NCBI RefSeq assembly: GCF_004919045.1
Contig: NZ_SWDW01000005.1
Span: 186,001-250,000, forward strand
Origin: Sinomonas albida
GTDB taxonomy: Bacteria; Actinomycetota; Actinomycetes; Actinomycetales; Micrococcaceae
DNA length: 64,000 bases
Reading direction: 5' to 3'
The first letter of the stretch is position 1; every line of letters begins with the position of its first letter. Positions 41,521 to 49,940 of this stretch are shown here, piece by piece. The position numbers and the translations under genes were made by a program. Below the pieces are notes generated by a model. It ran no database searches and was not told the DNA's origin. It was given only the letters and a program-made list of their open reading frames with translations.

Positions 41521-42776
41521 GTGGTGCCGTCTCGCAGCAGGGCCCAGATGACGTTGATGCGGCGTCGGGCGAGGGCGAGGATGGCCTGCTTGTGGCTCTT
41601 CCCCTCTGCGCGCTTGCGAGAGTAGTACGACTTGGAGACGGGGCAGTGCATGGCCGCGGTCTGCGCGGAGAGGTAGCAGGCGCGCAGGAGCCTGCGGTCG
41701 TAGCGTTTCGGCCGATGATGGTTCCCTGTGATTCGTCCGGAGTCTCGGGGCACTGGCGCGACTCCGGCGACCCCCGCGAGCCTTCCTGCGCTTTCGTAGT
41801 TGGTGATCGTCCCACCGGTGACGGCAACGAACTCGGCTGCCAGGAGAGGCCCGAAGCCGGGGATGCTCAGGAGGATCTCGGCGTGCTCGTGCTCGCGAAA
41901 TCGGGCCTCGATCAGCCGCTCGGTCTCCTCGATCTCGCCAGTGAGGCGGAGGATCTCGGCGGCGAGCCTTTCGACGAGCATCGCCGCGGTCTTCTGCCCG
42001 TTGACGGTGGTGTGCTGGCGGTTCGCTGCTTCGATTGCGGCCTCTGCGATGGCTGCGGGGCTGTAGGTGCCCTGTTTGCGCAGCCAGGCGGTGATGCGCG
42101 AGGCGCCAGCGCGGCGGATCCCATCGGGAGTCTGGTACTTCGTGAGCAGAACCAGAGCGCCCTTGCGCTGGGAGTAGTCGAAGGCAGCCTCCAGCGCCGG
42201 GAAGTACTCCAGCAGGGTGGCCCGAAGCCGGTTGAAGGCTCTGGTGCGGTCGCAGACGAGATCGGTCCTGTGTGCCGAGAGCAGGCGGAGATCGGTCGCG
42301 ATCTCGTCTCCGCTGCGGATGGGCTGGAGGTCGCGGCGTATCCTCGCCTGGTCGGCGATGATGCCCGCGTCCTTGGCATCGGTCTTCCCATCGCCCCTGT
42401 AGGTCCGGGAGGCGTGATGGACCGTCCGGCCAGAGATGTAGAGGACTGGCTGGCCGTTGTCCACAAGCACGCTGATCATCAGCGCCGCCCCGCCCTGGTT
42501 CAGGTCCGTCGCCCACAAGACCTCGTCCCCGTCGGCAGCAGAGAGGACGTCGGCGACCAAGGCCAGCAGCTCGCTCTCGTCGTTGGCGATCCGGCGGGAC
42601 AGCACCCGCTTGCCGTCTTCGCCGATCGCCACGCAGTGGTGATGGGTCTTGCCGGCATCGATCCCTGCCCACAGTCGTGGCACGGGCACCTCCTCATTTT
42701 GTTCGAACGCGTCCCCCACCCCGCAGCCGACCACGCCGTCGTGTCCTTACACAGCGATGAAATCGCACATCTCAAT
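41466..42776 (-). mobile_element. IS110-family insertion sequence
   Basis: About 1.3 kb bounded by the direct repeat TCTCAAT at 41466-41472 and 42770-42776, containing one transposase on the minus strand. No terminal inverted repeats are seen, as expected for IS110. The transposase-proximal 3' end is only 8 nt long and the 5' non-coding end about 90 nt; the latter is where IS110-group elements encode their bridge RNA. The exact ends are inferred, and the 5' end could extend past 42776. Confidence 0.7.
41481..42683 (-). CDS. IS110-family transposase (DEDD recombinase)
   Basis: The 400-aa product begins MPRLWAGIDAGKTHHHCVAI (first catalytic Asp), has GDGKTDAKDAGIIADQARIR (further acidic residues of the RuvC-like DEDD domain), a coiled middle region, and the C-terminal transposase_20 domain with LLSIPGFGPLLAAEFVAVTG and GVAGVAPVPRDSGRITG, including the Ser region needed for strand exchange. 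It is full length and looks intact. GTG 42683 follows GAGGAGGTGCCC; longer starts lack a ribosome site. Confidence 0.93.
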   Translation of the reverse strand: MPRLWAGIDAGKTHHHCVAIGEDGKRVLSRRIANDESELLALVADVLSAADGDEVLWATDLNQGGAALMISVLVDNGQPVLYISGRTVHHASRTYRGDGKTDAKDAGIIADQARIRRDLQPIRSGDEIATDLRLLSAHRTDLVCDRTRAFNRLRATLLEYFPALEAAFDYSQRKGALVLLTKYQTPDGIRRAGASRITAWLRKQGTYSPAAIAEAAIEAANRQHTTVNGQKTAAMLVERLAAEILRLTGEIEETERLIEARFREHEHAEILLSIPGFGPLLAAEFVAVTGGTITNYESAGRLAGVAGVAPVPRDSGRITGNHHRPKRYDRRLLRACYLSAQTAAMHCPVSKSYYSRKRAEGKSHKQAILALARRRINVIWALLRDGTTYDQRGLAAPLPA

Positions 42777-42979
42777 TAGCGGTCGAGTCGTTGCCGGACA
42801 CCGGGCGGCCAATCATCTCAAGCCATGGGAGCAGCAGATCGATCACAGCCATACCCGACATCCTGGGGTGGTCGGAAGCCTACGGCCGCCCCCGATCCAC
42901 GCTCTAATAACGTAAGGATCGATCAGGCCATCGGTGCCGGGTGGGCGTTCGACGCGATCGGCGCCGGGTCCTGAGGCAC

Positions 42980-43013
42980 GGCGCAGCCCGGGGCCGGAGC
43001 CCCGGGCTGCGCC
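42980..43013. terminator. Strong hairpin terminator
   Basis: A perfect 14-bp stem GGCGCAGCCCGGGG / CCCCGGGCTGCGCC (42980-42993, 43000-43013) with a 6-nt loop, just downstream of the EAL gene on the minus strand. The flanking 42777-42979 shows no convincing gene. Confidence 0.85.
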
Positions 43014-43046
43014 GACTGGCCGCGGCCACGGTCCGGCTGCGCTGGG

Positions 43047-44327
43047 CTATTCGCGGCTCCAGTCAGCGAGGAGCGCGGTCATAGCGGGTGCCGCGAGCGG
43101 GCGGCTGAAGTGGAAGCCCTGACCCATCGAGGCGCCTAGACGCGAGAGCTCCCGGGCCTGGCCCGGCGTCTCGACGCCCTCGAAGACGGCCCCGAGCTCC
43201 AAGGCATCGACCATGTCCAAAATCGCGCGGATGAAGCGTTGCTCGCGCGGATCTCCCGCGACGTCTCCCAGCAGCGTGCGGTCGATTTTGACCAGCGCGG
43301 CCGGGAGGCGGCGGAGGTAGCCGATCGAGGAGTAGCCAGTGCCGAAGTCGTCGATGTGCAGGCCCACCCCGAGCACCCGGAGCTGCTCGAAGACCCTCTC
43401 GTCTTGCTCGGCTCCGGTCACGAAGGACTCCTCGGTGAGCTCCAAGGCCAGGCTGCCCGGATCTGCGCCGGTGGAGGCGAGCAGGTCCCGGACGTGCCCG
43501 GAGTCTACGAGGGAGCGGAGCTGGTCGGCGCTCGCGTTCACGGACAGGATGAACCCCGGATCGATCTGCCGCGCGTTTCGCCAGCGGCCCAGCTGGGTCA
43601 GTGCGGTCTCGAGGACGAGCCGGCCGAGCTCTCCCGCGGCTCCGATTTCGTGGGCGAGAGGCACGAAGTCCAAGGGTGGGATCGCGCCGAGCGACGGGTG
43701 CTGCCAGCGGGCGAGCACCTCGGTCCCGATGATCTTCCCCGACTGCAGGCCAATGATCGGCTGGTAGACCACGCCGATGCGGCCGGCCCTCACGGCCTCG
43801 GCGAGGTCGTCGCCGAGGGCCGTGCGGGATGGGCGGGCGTCCGGGACAGCGGTTCCCGTCTGCCGGACGGGGAGCTCGCGGTGCGTGCGGCCTGCCAAGA
43901 CGGCGACGCCGGCCTGAGCGAGCGCCTCGTGGGCGCTGGTCCGCGGGTCGAGCTCATGGATCCTCACTTTGACCCGCCCGTCCGGCAAGCCTCCGCCGAC
44001 CGCAGGAAGCTCGAGGCAGTGCTCGATCCTGCGGGCCAAGGCCGCGGCCATCCGAGGGCCCGTCCTCGGGGCGAGGACGGCCAGAAGCCCTTCGCCCACC
44101 ACCGCGACGCTCCCAGAATGGACGACGGCGCGCTCAAGCCGCTCGACGGCGGCCGCGGTCAGCTCGTAGGACGAGTCGAGGGCCAGCCGGCCCAAGGGCG
44201 GGAGCTCGACGATGAGCAGTGCGGGTGCGGTGGCACCCTCGCGCGCGGCAGCGGTGGCAGCCTCGTCGATGCGGGGGAGGAGTCCAGACAGGTCAGTCAG
44301 GGATTCCTCGCCGGAAGTCCAGTTCAT
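43047..44327 (-). CDS. EAL-domain protein, predicted c-di-GMP phosphodiesterase
   Basis: The 426-aa product has an N-terminal degenerate GGDEF-like domain (about 1-165, no GGDEF motif) and a C-terminal EAL domain. It keeps EVLARW (variant EAL with the metal-binding Glu), NASADQL, LELTEES, IDDFGTGYSS, ALVKIDRTLL, FEGVET and GQGFHFSRPL, so hydrolysis of c-di-GMP looks possible. No membrane segment or signal peptide is present, so it is cytoplasmic. It lies 117 bp downstream of a GGDEF-EAL gene in the same orientation; the two probably regulate the same local c-di-GMP pool. Confidence 0.92.
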   Translation of the reverse strand: MNWTSGEESLTDLSGLLPRIDEAATAAAREGATAPALLIVELPPLGRLALDSSYELTAAAVERLERAVVHSGSVAVVGEGLLAVLAPRTGPRMAAALARRIEHCLELPAVGGGLPDGRVKVRIHELDPRTSAHEALAQAGVAVLAGRTHRELPVRQTGTAVPDARPSRTALGDDLAEAVRAGRIGVVYQPIIGLQSGKIIGTEVLARWQHPSLGAIPPLDFVPLAHEIGAAGELGRLVLETALTQLGRWRNARQIDPGFILSVNASADQLRSLVDSGHVRDLLASTGADPGSLALELTEESFVTGAEQDERVFEQLRVLGVGLHIDDFGTGYSSIGYLRRLPAALVKIDRTLLGDVAGDPREQRFIRAILDMVDALELGAVFEGVETPGQARELSRLGASMGQGFHFSRPLAAPAMTALLADWSRE

Positions 44328-44444
44328 GAAGTCCGTTCAGCGAATCAAGCGGGTCGGTTGACAGGGTGCCGTCGGCTGTGGCGAGTGGTCTGCCTCAATG
44401 TTCGTACAACGAAGCGAGACTCTGCGGGTCAAACGCGCCGAGAC

Positions 44445-46289
44445 CTACGTCGGATCCGGGACGCGTGTCGCGATCGGGGCGCCCTGGTCGGCTGCTCCGT
44501 CCGGCCCAAGCAGCGTAGAAACCCAGGGCCCGGACGCCTCCCGAAAGCCGAGTTCAAGGAGCAGGTCGAGTTGTCCCGGGCGGGCGATTTCCGTCGCGGC
44601 CGCCCCCATCCCGAGAGCTCGCGCGGTGAGTGCGAGCGAGCCGGCCAGGGCCGCGGCATCCTCGTCCGTGTCGATGTCATCCGTGAGGGCGGGCGAGACG
44701 TAGAGCATGGAGAGCGGGAGCAGGCGAAGGTCCAGCAGGCGCGGTTGGCAGCCGCCGAAGTCGTCCAGGGCGGTCTGGACCCCATGGCTTTCCAACTCGC
44801 GGAGCTGATTCGCGATGTGGTGGATCCTCGGCGGAGGTAGCGGCCCGGTGAAAATGAGACGAAGTGCTGCGCCGGGAAGTCGGTGGGCCGTGAGCGCCAC
44901 TGATACCTCCGCGGCCGGAGTGCCTTCGGCAAGCCATGTCGACGAGGCCCTCAGCACCACGGGGTGTGCCCTTCCCTCGCGGGCCAGCTGTGCCGCCTTC
45001 CGGCACACGCGTTCGAGCTCCCAGCGCCCGATCATGCCCAGCTGAAGACTGCGCTCTGCGACCGGCATGAGCTCCTCTGACGTGATGGAGCCCAAGCCGG
45101 GGATCTCCCAATGCAGGGATGACAGCACAGCTGCCTGCCCGCCGTCGTCAATGCTCAGGACCGGTTCGTACCGAAGGTCGAAGGCGTCCTCGTCGAGTGC
45201 CCTCAGGAGTTCTCGCTGGACCTTCGCCTTCCTCGCGAAGGGGTCCTCCTGTCCGGGCGCCACCGTCTGCACGCGGTGCTTGCCGGTTCGCTTCCCGGCC
45301 AGCATGGCGCCGTCGGCGTAGCGGAGGAGGGCGTCGAGCGGGCTGAGCTCGTCGTCCAGGGAAACCTCTGAGGCGATCGCTACGCCGACGGTCGCGGAGA
45401 GCCGAAGGCTGTGTCCGCCGTGTTCGAACGGTCGGGAGGCCGCCTCGAGGACGCGTGCTGCGGCGGCCTCGGCTCCCGGGCCGGTGGCTCCCAGGAGGAC
45501 GGCGGCGAATTCGTCTCCTCCCAGCCGTACCGGGGTGTCGCCTCCTCGGAGGCACGCGGGCAGCCGCGCGCCGAACTCGGCCAGGACCGCGTCTCCTGCC
45601 TCGTGGCCGTAGGTGTCGTTGACGGTCTTGAAGTTGTCCAGATCGATATACAGGATCGCAGTCCGGCCGGGATCTGTGCGGGCGAGTATCGACGGGCCCC
45701 GGTCCGCGAGCCACCGTCGATTCACCAGACCCGTGAGCTGATCGTGCCAGGCCGCATGTCGGAAGGAGGCGGAGAGCTGCTCGAAGAGCTGCGAGACCGT
45801 GACCAGGTGGGGTCCCGCTGCGCCGAGCAGGAGCACGTCGTCGTATCGGTTTGCCTCCGCCCGGCGAAGGACCAGATCGGCCGCCTCGTCGAGGGTGGTC
45901 TCCTCGGTGAGGACCAAGGACCATTCGGGCACAAGCTGGCCGGCGTTGCTCCGCGCGTGCAGGGCCCGGCCGTATCCGAGCCGACCGGAGAAGTGCAGCT
46001 CGGTCGCAGTCCGCGTCAGCAGGGCAGGCCCATTCGGGCCGTCGAGGACCGCGACCCCGCGGAGGTCGGGGCTCATGCGGAACATCCCGTCTACCTCGAA
46101 TGCCGGCGTGTCTGCGGGCACGGTCGGGATCGCCCTGGCCAGACGCGCCACGGTATTCTGCGCCCCTGCCCCCGAGGCTCTCGGCGCGCCCGCGGCCATC
46201 GGCGCGAGGGGCGAAGCATCGACATTGGCAGCGTCGGCGCGGCGTCGCGATGAGGCGCCCGATTCCGACGAGGATCGCTCGCTGGACAA
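44445..46289 (-). CDS. GGDEF-EAL protein with active-looking GGDEF and degenerate EAL
   Basis: The 614-aa product has a disordered N-terminus, a poorly conserved sensory/CBS-like region (about 60-180), a GGDEF domain with AWHDQLTGLVNRRWL, YIDLDNFKTVND and RLGGDEFAA, and an RGGD inhibitory site five residues before GGDEF. The C-terminal EAL domain is degenerate: the EAL motif reads SLH and the catalytic loops are largely lost. It is therefore a predicted feedback-inhibited diguanylate cyclase. The start is TTG 46289, chosen because AGGAG lies 6 nt upstream; other in-frame starts further up lack ribosome sites. Confidence 0.9.
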   Translation of the reverse strand: MSSERSSSESGASSRRRADAANVDASPLAPMAAGAPRASGAGAQNTVARLARAIPTVPADTPAFEVDGMFRMSPDLRGVAVLDGPNGPALLTRTATELHFSGRLGYGRALHARSNAGQLVPEWSLVLTEETTLDEAADLVLRRAEANRYDDVLLLGAAGPHLVTVSQLFEQLSASFRHAAWHDQLTGLVNRRWLADRGPSILARTDPGRTAILYIDLDNFKTVNDTYGHEAGDAVLAEFGARLPACLRGGDTPVRLGGDEFAAVLLGATGPGAEAAAARVLEAASRPFEHGGHSLRLSATVGVAIASEVSLDDELSPLDALLRYADGAMLAGKRTGKHRVQTVAPGQEDPFARKAKVQRELLRALDEDAFDLRYEPVLSIDDGGQAAVLSSLHWEIPGLGSITSEELMPVAERSLQLGMIGRWELERVCRKAAQLAREGRAHPVVLRASSTWLAEGTPAAEVSVALTAHRLPGAALRLIFTGPLPPPRIHHIANQLRELESHGVQTALDDFGGCQPRLLDLRLLPLSMLYVSPALTDDIDTDEDAAALAGSLALTARALGMGAAATEIARPGQLDLLLELGFREASGPWVSTLLGPDGAADQGAPIATRVPDPT

Positions 46290-46643
46290 TCTGTTCTCCT
46301 GAACTCCAGGCCATCGGATTGCTGGCCTGGCCCGCACCACAAGGGATAGGGGCCCAGACGGGCTCGCTCGCGAGGATCTCCCAGCGGCAGGCACAGTGAC
46401 GCCCTCGACCGACCGTAGTGCTTTACAACGATCGCGTCGCGAAGTCCAGTCAAACGCCGGATGAATAACGTCGGCGCGGCGCCAGAGCCCCGGGGACACC
46501 TCGGTTGCCGCTAGTGCGGCACTCGCCTCCCACCACCCGAGTAGGACTATGACCAGGCACACATAGGATTGGACTACGAAGGACGGCGTGGGAACCGGCC
46601 GCGAAGTGCGGCCACGGCACCGTCCGCAGGAAGGGCAGCACCG
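46290..46643. other. Intergenic region with cold-shock gene leader
   Basis: This 354-bp stretch separates the divergent GGDEF-EAL and cold-shock genes. It holds a TAGGAT -10-like hexamer (46564-46569) and a hairpin GGCCGC-GAAGT-GCGGCC (46597-46613) in what is probably the cold-shock mRNA leader. No gene is seen. Confidence 0.4.
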
Positions 46644-46847
46644 ATGGCAACAGGCACCGTGAAGTGGTTCAACTCCGAGAAGGGCTACGGGTTCATCGCA
46701 CCCGACGACGGCTCGGATGACCTCTTCGCCCACTACTCGCAGATCGACTCGCGTGGCTTCCGCAGCCTCGAAGAAGGCCAGAAGGTCGAATACGAGGTCG
46801 GGCAGGGTCAGAAGGGCCCGCAGGCCCAGCAGATCCGCCCGCTCTGA
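46644..46847 (+). CDS. Cold-shock protein (CspA family)
   Basis: The 67-aa product is a complete CspA-like beta barrel: [20 protein letters not shown] holds RNP1 (KGYGFI), DLFAHYSQI holds RNP2, and the end reads [11 protein letters not shown]. It binds single-stranded RNA and acts as an RNA chaperone. The ribosome site AGGAAGGGCAGC precedes ATG 46644. A hairpin in the leader may affect translation. It is monocistronic and followed by a perfect terminator. Confidence 0.97.
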   Translation: MATGTVKWFNSEKGYGFIAPDDGSDDLFAHYSQIDSRGFRSLEEGQKVEYEVGQGQKGPQAQQIRPL

Positions 46848-46861
46848 CCGGGGCCATTCCT

Positions 46862-46893
46862 GAGGGGAGGGACCGCTTGGTCCCTCCCCTCAA
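46862..46893 (+). terminator. Terminator of the cold-shock gene
   Basis: A perfect 14-bp stem TGAGGGGAGGGACC / GGTCCCTCCCCTCA (46862-46875, 46880-46893) with a GCTT loop, 14 bp after the stop codon. Confidence 0.88.
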
Positions 46894-46925
46894 CGGCTTC
46901 CGGTGCTAACTGGTCCTGGGCATAG

Positions 46926-46970
46926 GGGAGCCCCGGCACCGCCGAGAATGCGCGATGTGCCGGGGCTCCC
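46926..46970 (-). terminator. Terminator of the DUF805 gene
   Basis: A 14-bp stem GGGAGCCCCGGCAC / GTGCCGGGGCTCCC (46926-46939, 46957-46970) with a 17-nt loop lies 20 bp beyond the stop of the minus-strand DUF805 gene. Confidence 0.75.
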
Positions 46971-46990
46971 AGACTGCAGACCTCTTCCGG

Positions 46991-47518
46991 TCAGCGGCCG
47001 TAGACGGTCCCTGCCGCCGCGGTGGGGACGTCGAAGCGCTGACCCTCCGGCTTCGGGGCCAGCAGCATGAAGATGAGGACGATGAGGCCGCCGACGAACG
47101 GGACGAGGCCGAGGAGGATCATCCATCCACTCATGTTCACGTCGTGGAGTCGGCGCACCGTCAGCGCCAGGCTGGGAACGATGATCCCGAGACCCCAGAC
47201 GGCCAGCAGGATGTACCCGATGATCGACAGCGGGCCGGGGGTCACGGTGGAGTAGCCGGTGTTGGGGTCAGTGGAGCCGACCATGCCGACCATGGCGATG
47301 ACCTCCAGGACGGCGGTGACGATCGCGTTGACAAGCGCCCACCACCAGTACTCGGCGCGGCTGGCGCGGCCGGAGAAGGTCGCGTACTTCTTGAAGACTC
47401 GCTGGACGGCGGCCTTGAGCGGGGCGCCGTAGTAGGGCGCCCACAGGGGCGGCTCGCCCTGGAAGCCGGCCGGTGTCTGGGACGGGTACTGCGGAGACTG
47501 GTACTGCGGTGCGGACAT
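46991..47518 (-). CDS. DUF805 membrane protein
   Basis: The 175-aa product has a Gln/Pro/Tyr-rich N-terminus (residues 1-35), then the DUF805 domain: YATFSGRASRAEYWWWALVN, helices at about 58-82, 98-118 and 133-155, and the signature VRRLHDVNMSGWMILLGLVP. DUF805 proteins are small inner-membrane proteins of unknown role. ATG 47518 follows AGAGAGGGGTAACG. It is monocistronic. Confidence 0.93.
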   Translation of the reverse strand: MSAPQYQSPQYPSQTPAGFQGEPPLWAPYYGAPLKAAVQRVFKKYATFSGRASRAEYWWWALVNAIVTAVLEVIAMVGMVGSTDPNTGYSTVTPGPLSIIGYILLAVWGLGIIVPSLALTVRRLHDVNMSGWMILLGLVPFVGGLIVLIFMLLAPKPEGQRFDVPTAAAGTVYGR

Positions 47519-47717
47519 CGTTACCCCTCTCTCGGATGCATGACGAGCCGATAGTACGGCCGTTTTACCCGTCTAACCACACCTCAGGCCTCGACACGCC
47601 CTGATGGCGGCAACTGTTCATCTCTGCTTCTCGGTCTTGGGTGGGATTGCGTCCTGTACACCGAGGTAGTTGGTGACGGCGAGCTCGACTTCGGCAAGTT
47701 GGTCTCGGGTCAGGACG

Positions 47718-48392
47718 TCAGTACGGCTGGACCTCGAGCTCGGTCGCGTAGGTGCGAAACTCGCCGCGCTCCGCGTGCATCTTCCAGAGCAGCTCGGCGA
47801 GCACCTGCGGGTCCTTGTCCGCGCTGCCGGGAATGATGCCGCCGGGAATGATCAGCTGAGCGACGTGGATGTCGGTGTCGCGCAGTGCCTGATCGAGCAT
47901 CTGGGCATACGCCGTCTCAGCCGCGAACGCGATCGAGGTGCCCGCGAAGTGCTGCACCGGCTGCACGGCGCTGCCGCCGTTGACGAACAGGATCGTGCCG
48001 CGACCGAGCACCCGCATGCCCTGCAGCACCTGATGCACTGCCGCGACGGGGCCGTAGACCGAGAACTCGACGGCAGCTTTGATGTCGTAGACGGTCGATT
48101 CGAGCAGCGGGCGCAGGAACTCTTTCTGCGGCAGAGGGTTGTAGCTGAGCACTTCGATCGGACCGAGCTCTTGCGCCGCGGTGTCGAGGGCGGCCACGAG
48201 GGCCTCGGGGTCGCGCACATTGGCGGCGTAGCCCTTTGCGGTGAATCCGTCGGCCGCAAGGTCGGCGGCGAGCGAGTCGACGCGCTCCTGATTCCGCGAG
48301 ATGAGAGCGAGGCTGAAACCCTCGCGGCCGAAGCGGCGGGCGAGCGCCTCGCCCAATTGACGGCCTGCGCCGATGATGGCCAGCGTGGTCAT
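47718..48392 (-). CDS. SDR-family oxidoreductase, atypical
   Basis: The 224-aa product begins MTTLAIIGAGRQLGEALARR, an SDR Rossmann start in which TGxxxGxG reads GAGRQLGE, followed by SRNQERVDSLAADL. The usual catalytic YxxxK is not evident: the equivalent stretch reads HFAGTSIAFAAETAY. It may be a non-canonical reductase or a binding protein. The ATG at 48392 follows GAAAGGAACTCC. Base composition is visibly less GC-rich than neighbouring genes, and it sits next to tRNA-Thr, so acquisition by transfer is possible. Confidence 0.8.
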   Translation of the reverse strand: MTTLAIIGAGRQLGEALARRFGREGFSLALISRNQERVDSLAADLAADGFTAKGYAANVRDPEALVAALDTAAQELGPIEVLSYNPLPQKEFLRPLLESTVYDIKAAVEFSVYGPVAAVHQVLQGMRVLGRGTILFVNGGSAVQPVQHFAGTSIAFAAETAYAQMLDQALRDTDIHVAQLIIPGGIIPGSADKDPQVLAELLWKMHAERGEFRTYATELEVQPY

Positions 48393-48482
48393 GTCGGAGT
48401 TCCTTTCGGTCGTTAACCGTATGATTGTAGGTTCCCGTTCCTTCAATGCGGACCCGCGCTAGGGCAGTCGAAGAAAAACAAG

Positions 48483-48528
48483 AAAACCCCTCCCAAACCC
48501 ACGTTTCCGCGGGTTAGAGAGGGGTTTT
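48483..48528 (-). terminator. Terminator downstream of tRNA-Thr
   Basis: On the minus strand, AAAACCCCTC / GAGGGGTTTT (48528-48519 and 48492-48483 as a 10-bp stem), with an inner CGCGG/CCGCG-like structure and a run of T residues, directly after the tRNA-Thr 3' end. It is a good rho-independent terminator. Confidence 0.8.
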
Positions 48529-48530
48529 GG

Positions 48531-48603
48531 AGCCTCCCAGCGGGATCGAACCGCTGACCTTCTCATTACGAGTGAGACGCTCTACCGTCTGAGCTAGGGA
48601 GGC
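48531..48603 (-). tRNA. tRNA-Thr (CGT anticodon)
   Basis: Read on the minus strand the gene starts GCCTCCC and its 3' side is GGGAGGC, a perfect acceptor stem. The anticodon arm TCTCA-CTCGTAA-TGAGA gives CGT, and the T arm has GCGGTTCGATCCCGC. The sequence continues TCCA, so CCA appears to be encoded. Confidence 0.95.
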
Positions 48604-48679
48604 AATCAGGAGTTCCACCTAGGCGGAACCACCGAGTGAATACTCTAGTTCAGCGCGCGGCTCCGGGTCAAAACGGGCA

Positions 48680-48952
48680 TCACGCCGGCTTCGCCAAGTA
48701 CTCCACCGCATACGCGACCGCAGCCGAAAAGAGGCGCCACGAACGGTAGTGCGCGGAGTCCACATAGGCCTGCCCGCCGCGCCCTCGTAGGCACGCTAGC
48801 GTGCTCTGCCGCCCTCCCGGGCGCTCGGGATATACGACAACCTCAACCGAGCCGATCGTCCCCAATGCGTGTCGCGCGCTGCTTCCCTTCAGCGCCGCCC
48901 GCAGCTGCTTGCTGACCTGCATTCTGTCCATCGCCGACGTCCCCGTCACCAT
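48680..48952 (-). CDS. Small hypothetical protein
   Basis: The 90-aa product includes MQVSKQLRAALKGSSARHAL, a central TIGSVEVVVYPERPGGRQ strand region, and ends LFSAAVAYAVEYLAKPA. No family is recognised. The start is uncertain: ATG 48952 has GGAG only 3 nt away, and a GTG three bases later would have better spacing; ATG 48931 is also possible. Third-position GC supports coding. It lies 80 bp beyond tRNA-Thr and is monocistronic. Confidence 0.5.
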   Translation of the reverse strand: MVTGTSAMDRMQVSKQLRAALKGSSARHALGTIGSVEVVVYPERPGGRQSTLACLRGRGGQAYVDSAHYRSWRLFSAAVAYAVEYLAKPA

Positions 48953-49203
48953 CAGCTCCCCGCTTGTGTTCCCGCGCCCCAGTGGTGGCCGCCACCCCCA
49001 GCGTGGCGGCCACCTACTAGGTAGAACAAGGCCAGCACGCCGTATGACGCGTTTTTCTCCAACATTTATATCCAGTGTCCTCCGTGGTCGTGTTCACCCT
49101 GCGTACGTGGCGAATTCAGTGGTGTGTCGCGAGCCGATGCCATCGTCAAGGAACCATCGCCGGGACAGTCTGGCGTCCGAGCGAAACCCCTGGGGGATCA
49201 TCA

Positions 49204-49926
49204 GTGACCGTGCAGAATCTGCCGCCCGCCGTGGCGAGTGGGATCCGTCTTGCCGTGCTCGACATGAACGGAACCACCGTGATCGATGGCGGGGCGGCAG
49301 AGCGCGCGATTGGCGACGCCCTTCGCGAGTTCGGGGTGGCGGGGGAGCGGCTCGAGGCCGCGCTCGTGACGTCGCGGCGCAGCGCGGGACTCGACCGCGC
49401 CGAGGTCTTCGACCGGCTCTTCCCCGATGACGCCGCCACGGCCCGCGCGGCGTTCCGCTCCTTCGGCGCCGCCTATGACGCGATGATCCTGTCAGGATGC
49501 ATCAGGGCCGTCCCCGGAGCGGAAGCGGCCGTCCACATGCTGCGCGACCACGGGGTCAAGGTATGCCTCGCGACGGGCTTCGGCCGGCACACGCAGAACA
49601 GCGTCCTCGAGGCTCTCGGCTGGATGGGCCTCGCGGACCTCTCGCTCTGCTCGGAGGACGCGGGGCGCGGCCGCCCTTTTCCCGACATGGTCCTCACGGC
49701 GGTTCTGGCCCTCGACATCGAAGACGTCCGGCAGGTCCTCGTGGCCGGTGACACGACCGCGGACATCACCTCGGCCCTGCGTGCGGGGGCCGGCGCCGCG
49801 GTCGGCGTTCTCACGGGCGCGCAGCCAGCCCACGAGCTGCGCGCGGCCGGCGCGACCGCCGTCGTCCGTTCAGTCGCCGACCTGCCCGCTCTGCTGTGGG
49901 GTCGCGAAGCGGTCGCCGCGGTCTGA
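49204..49926 (+). CDS. Phosphonatase-like HAD hydrolase
   Basis: The 240-aa product is a HAD-superfamily phosphohydrolase: motif I LAVLDMNGTTVIDG (nucleophile Asp), a helical cap (about 40-90), motif II CLATGFGRHTQ, motif III/IV GRGRPFPDM...LVAGDTTADI (Asp residues for Mg). It matches the phosphonatase-like subgroup of PhnX relatives; the second Asp of DxD is Asn here (DMN), as in some of those enzymes. The true substrate is unknown. GTG 49204 is followed by TVQNLPPAV. It converges with the secreted peptidase gene with a 14-bp gap. Confidence 0.88.
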   Translation: MTVQNLPPAVASGIRLAVLDMNGTTVIDGGAAERAIGDALREFGVAGERLEAALVTSRRSAGLDRAEVFDRLFPDDAATARAAFRSFGAAYDAMILSGCIRAVPGAEAAVHMLRDHGVKVCLATGFGRHTQNSVLEALGWMGLADLSLCSEDAGRGRPFPDMVLTAVLALDIEDVRQVLVAGDTTADITSALRAGAGAAVGVLTGAQPAHELRAAGATAVVRSVADLPALLWGREAVAAV

Positions 49927-49940
49927 GGCCAGACGCCTGC

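Noticed and set aside
42777-42913. Open frame after the IS110 element as the missing 3' end of the interrupted gene
   Set aside because: Joining at the shared TCTCAAT gives an immediate TAG, and the alternative frame shows no helicase-associated pattern.
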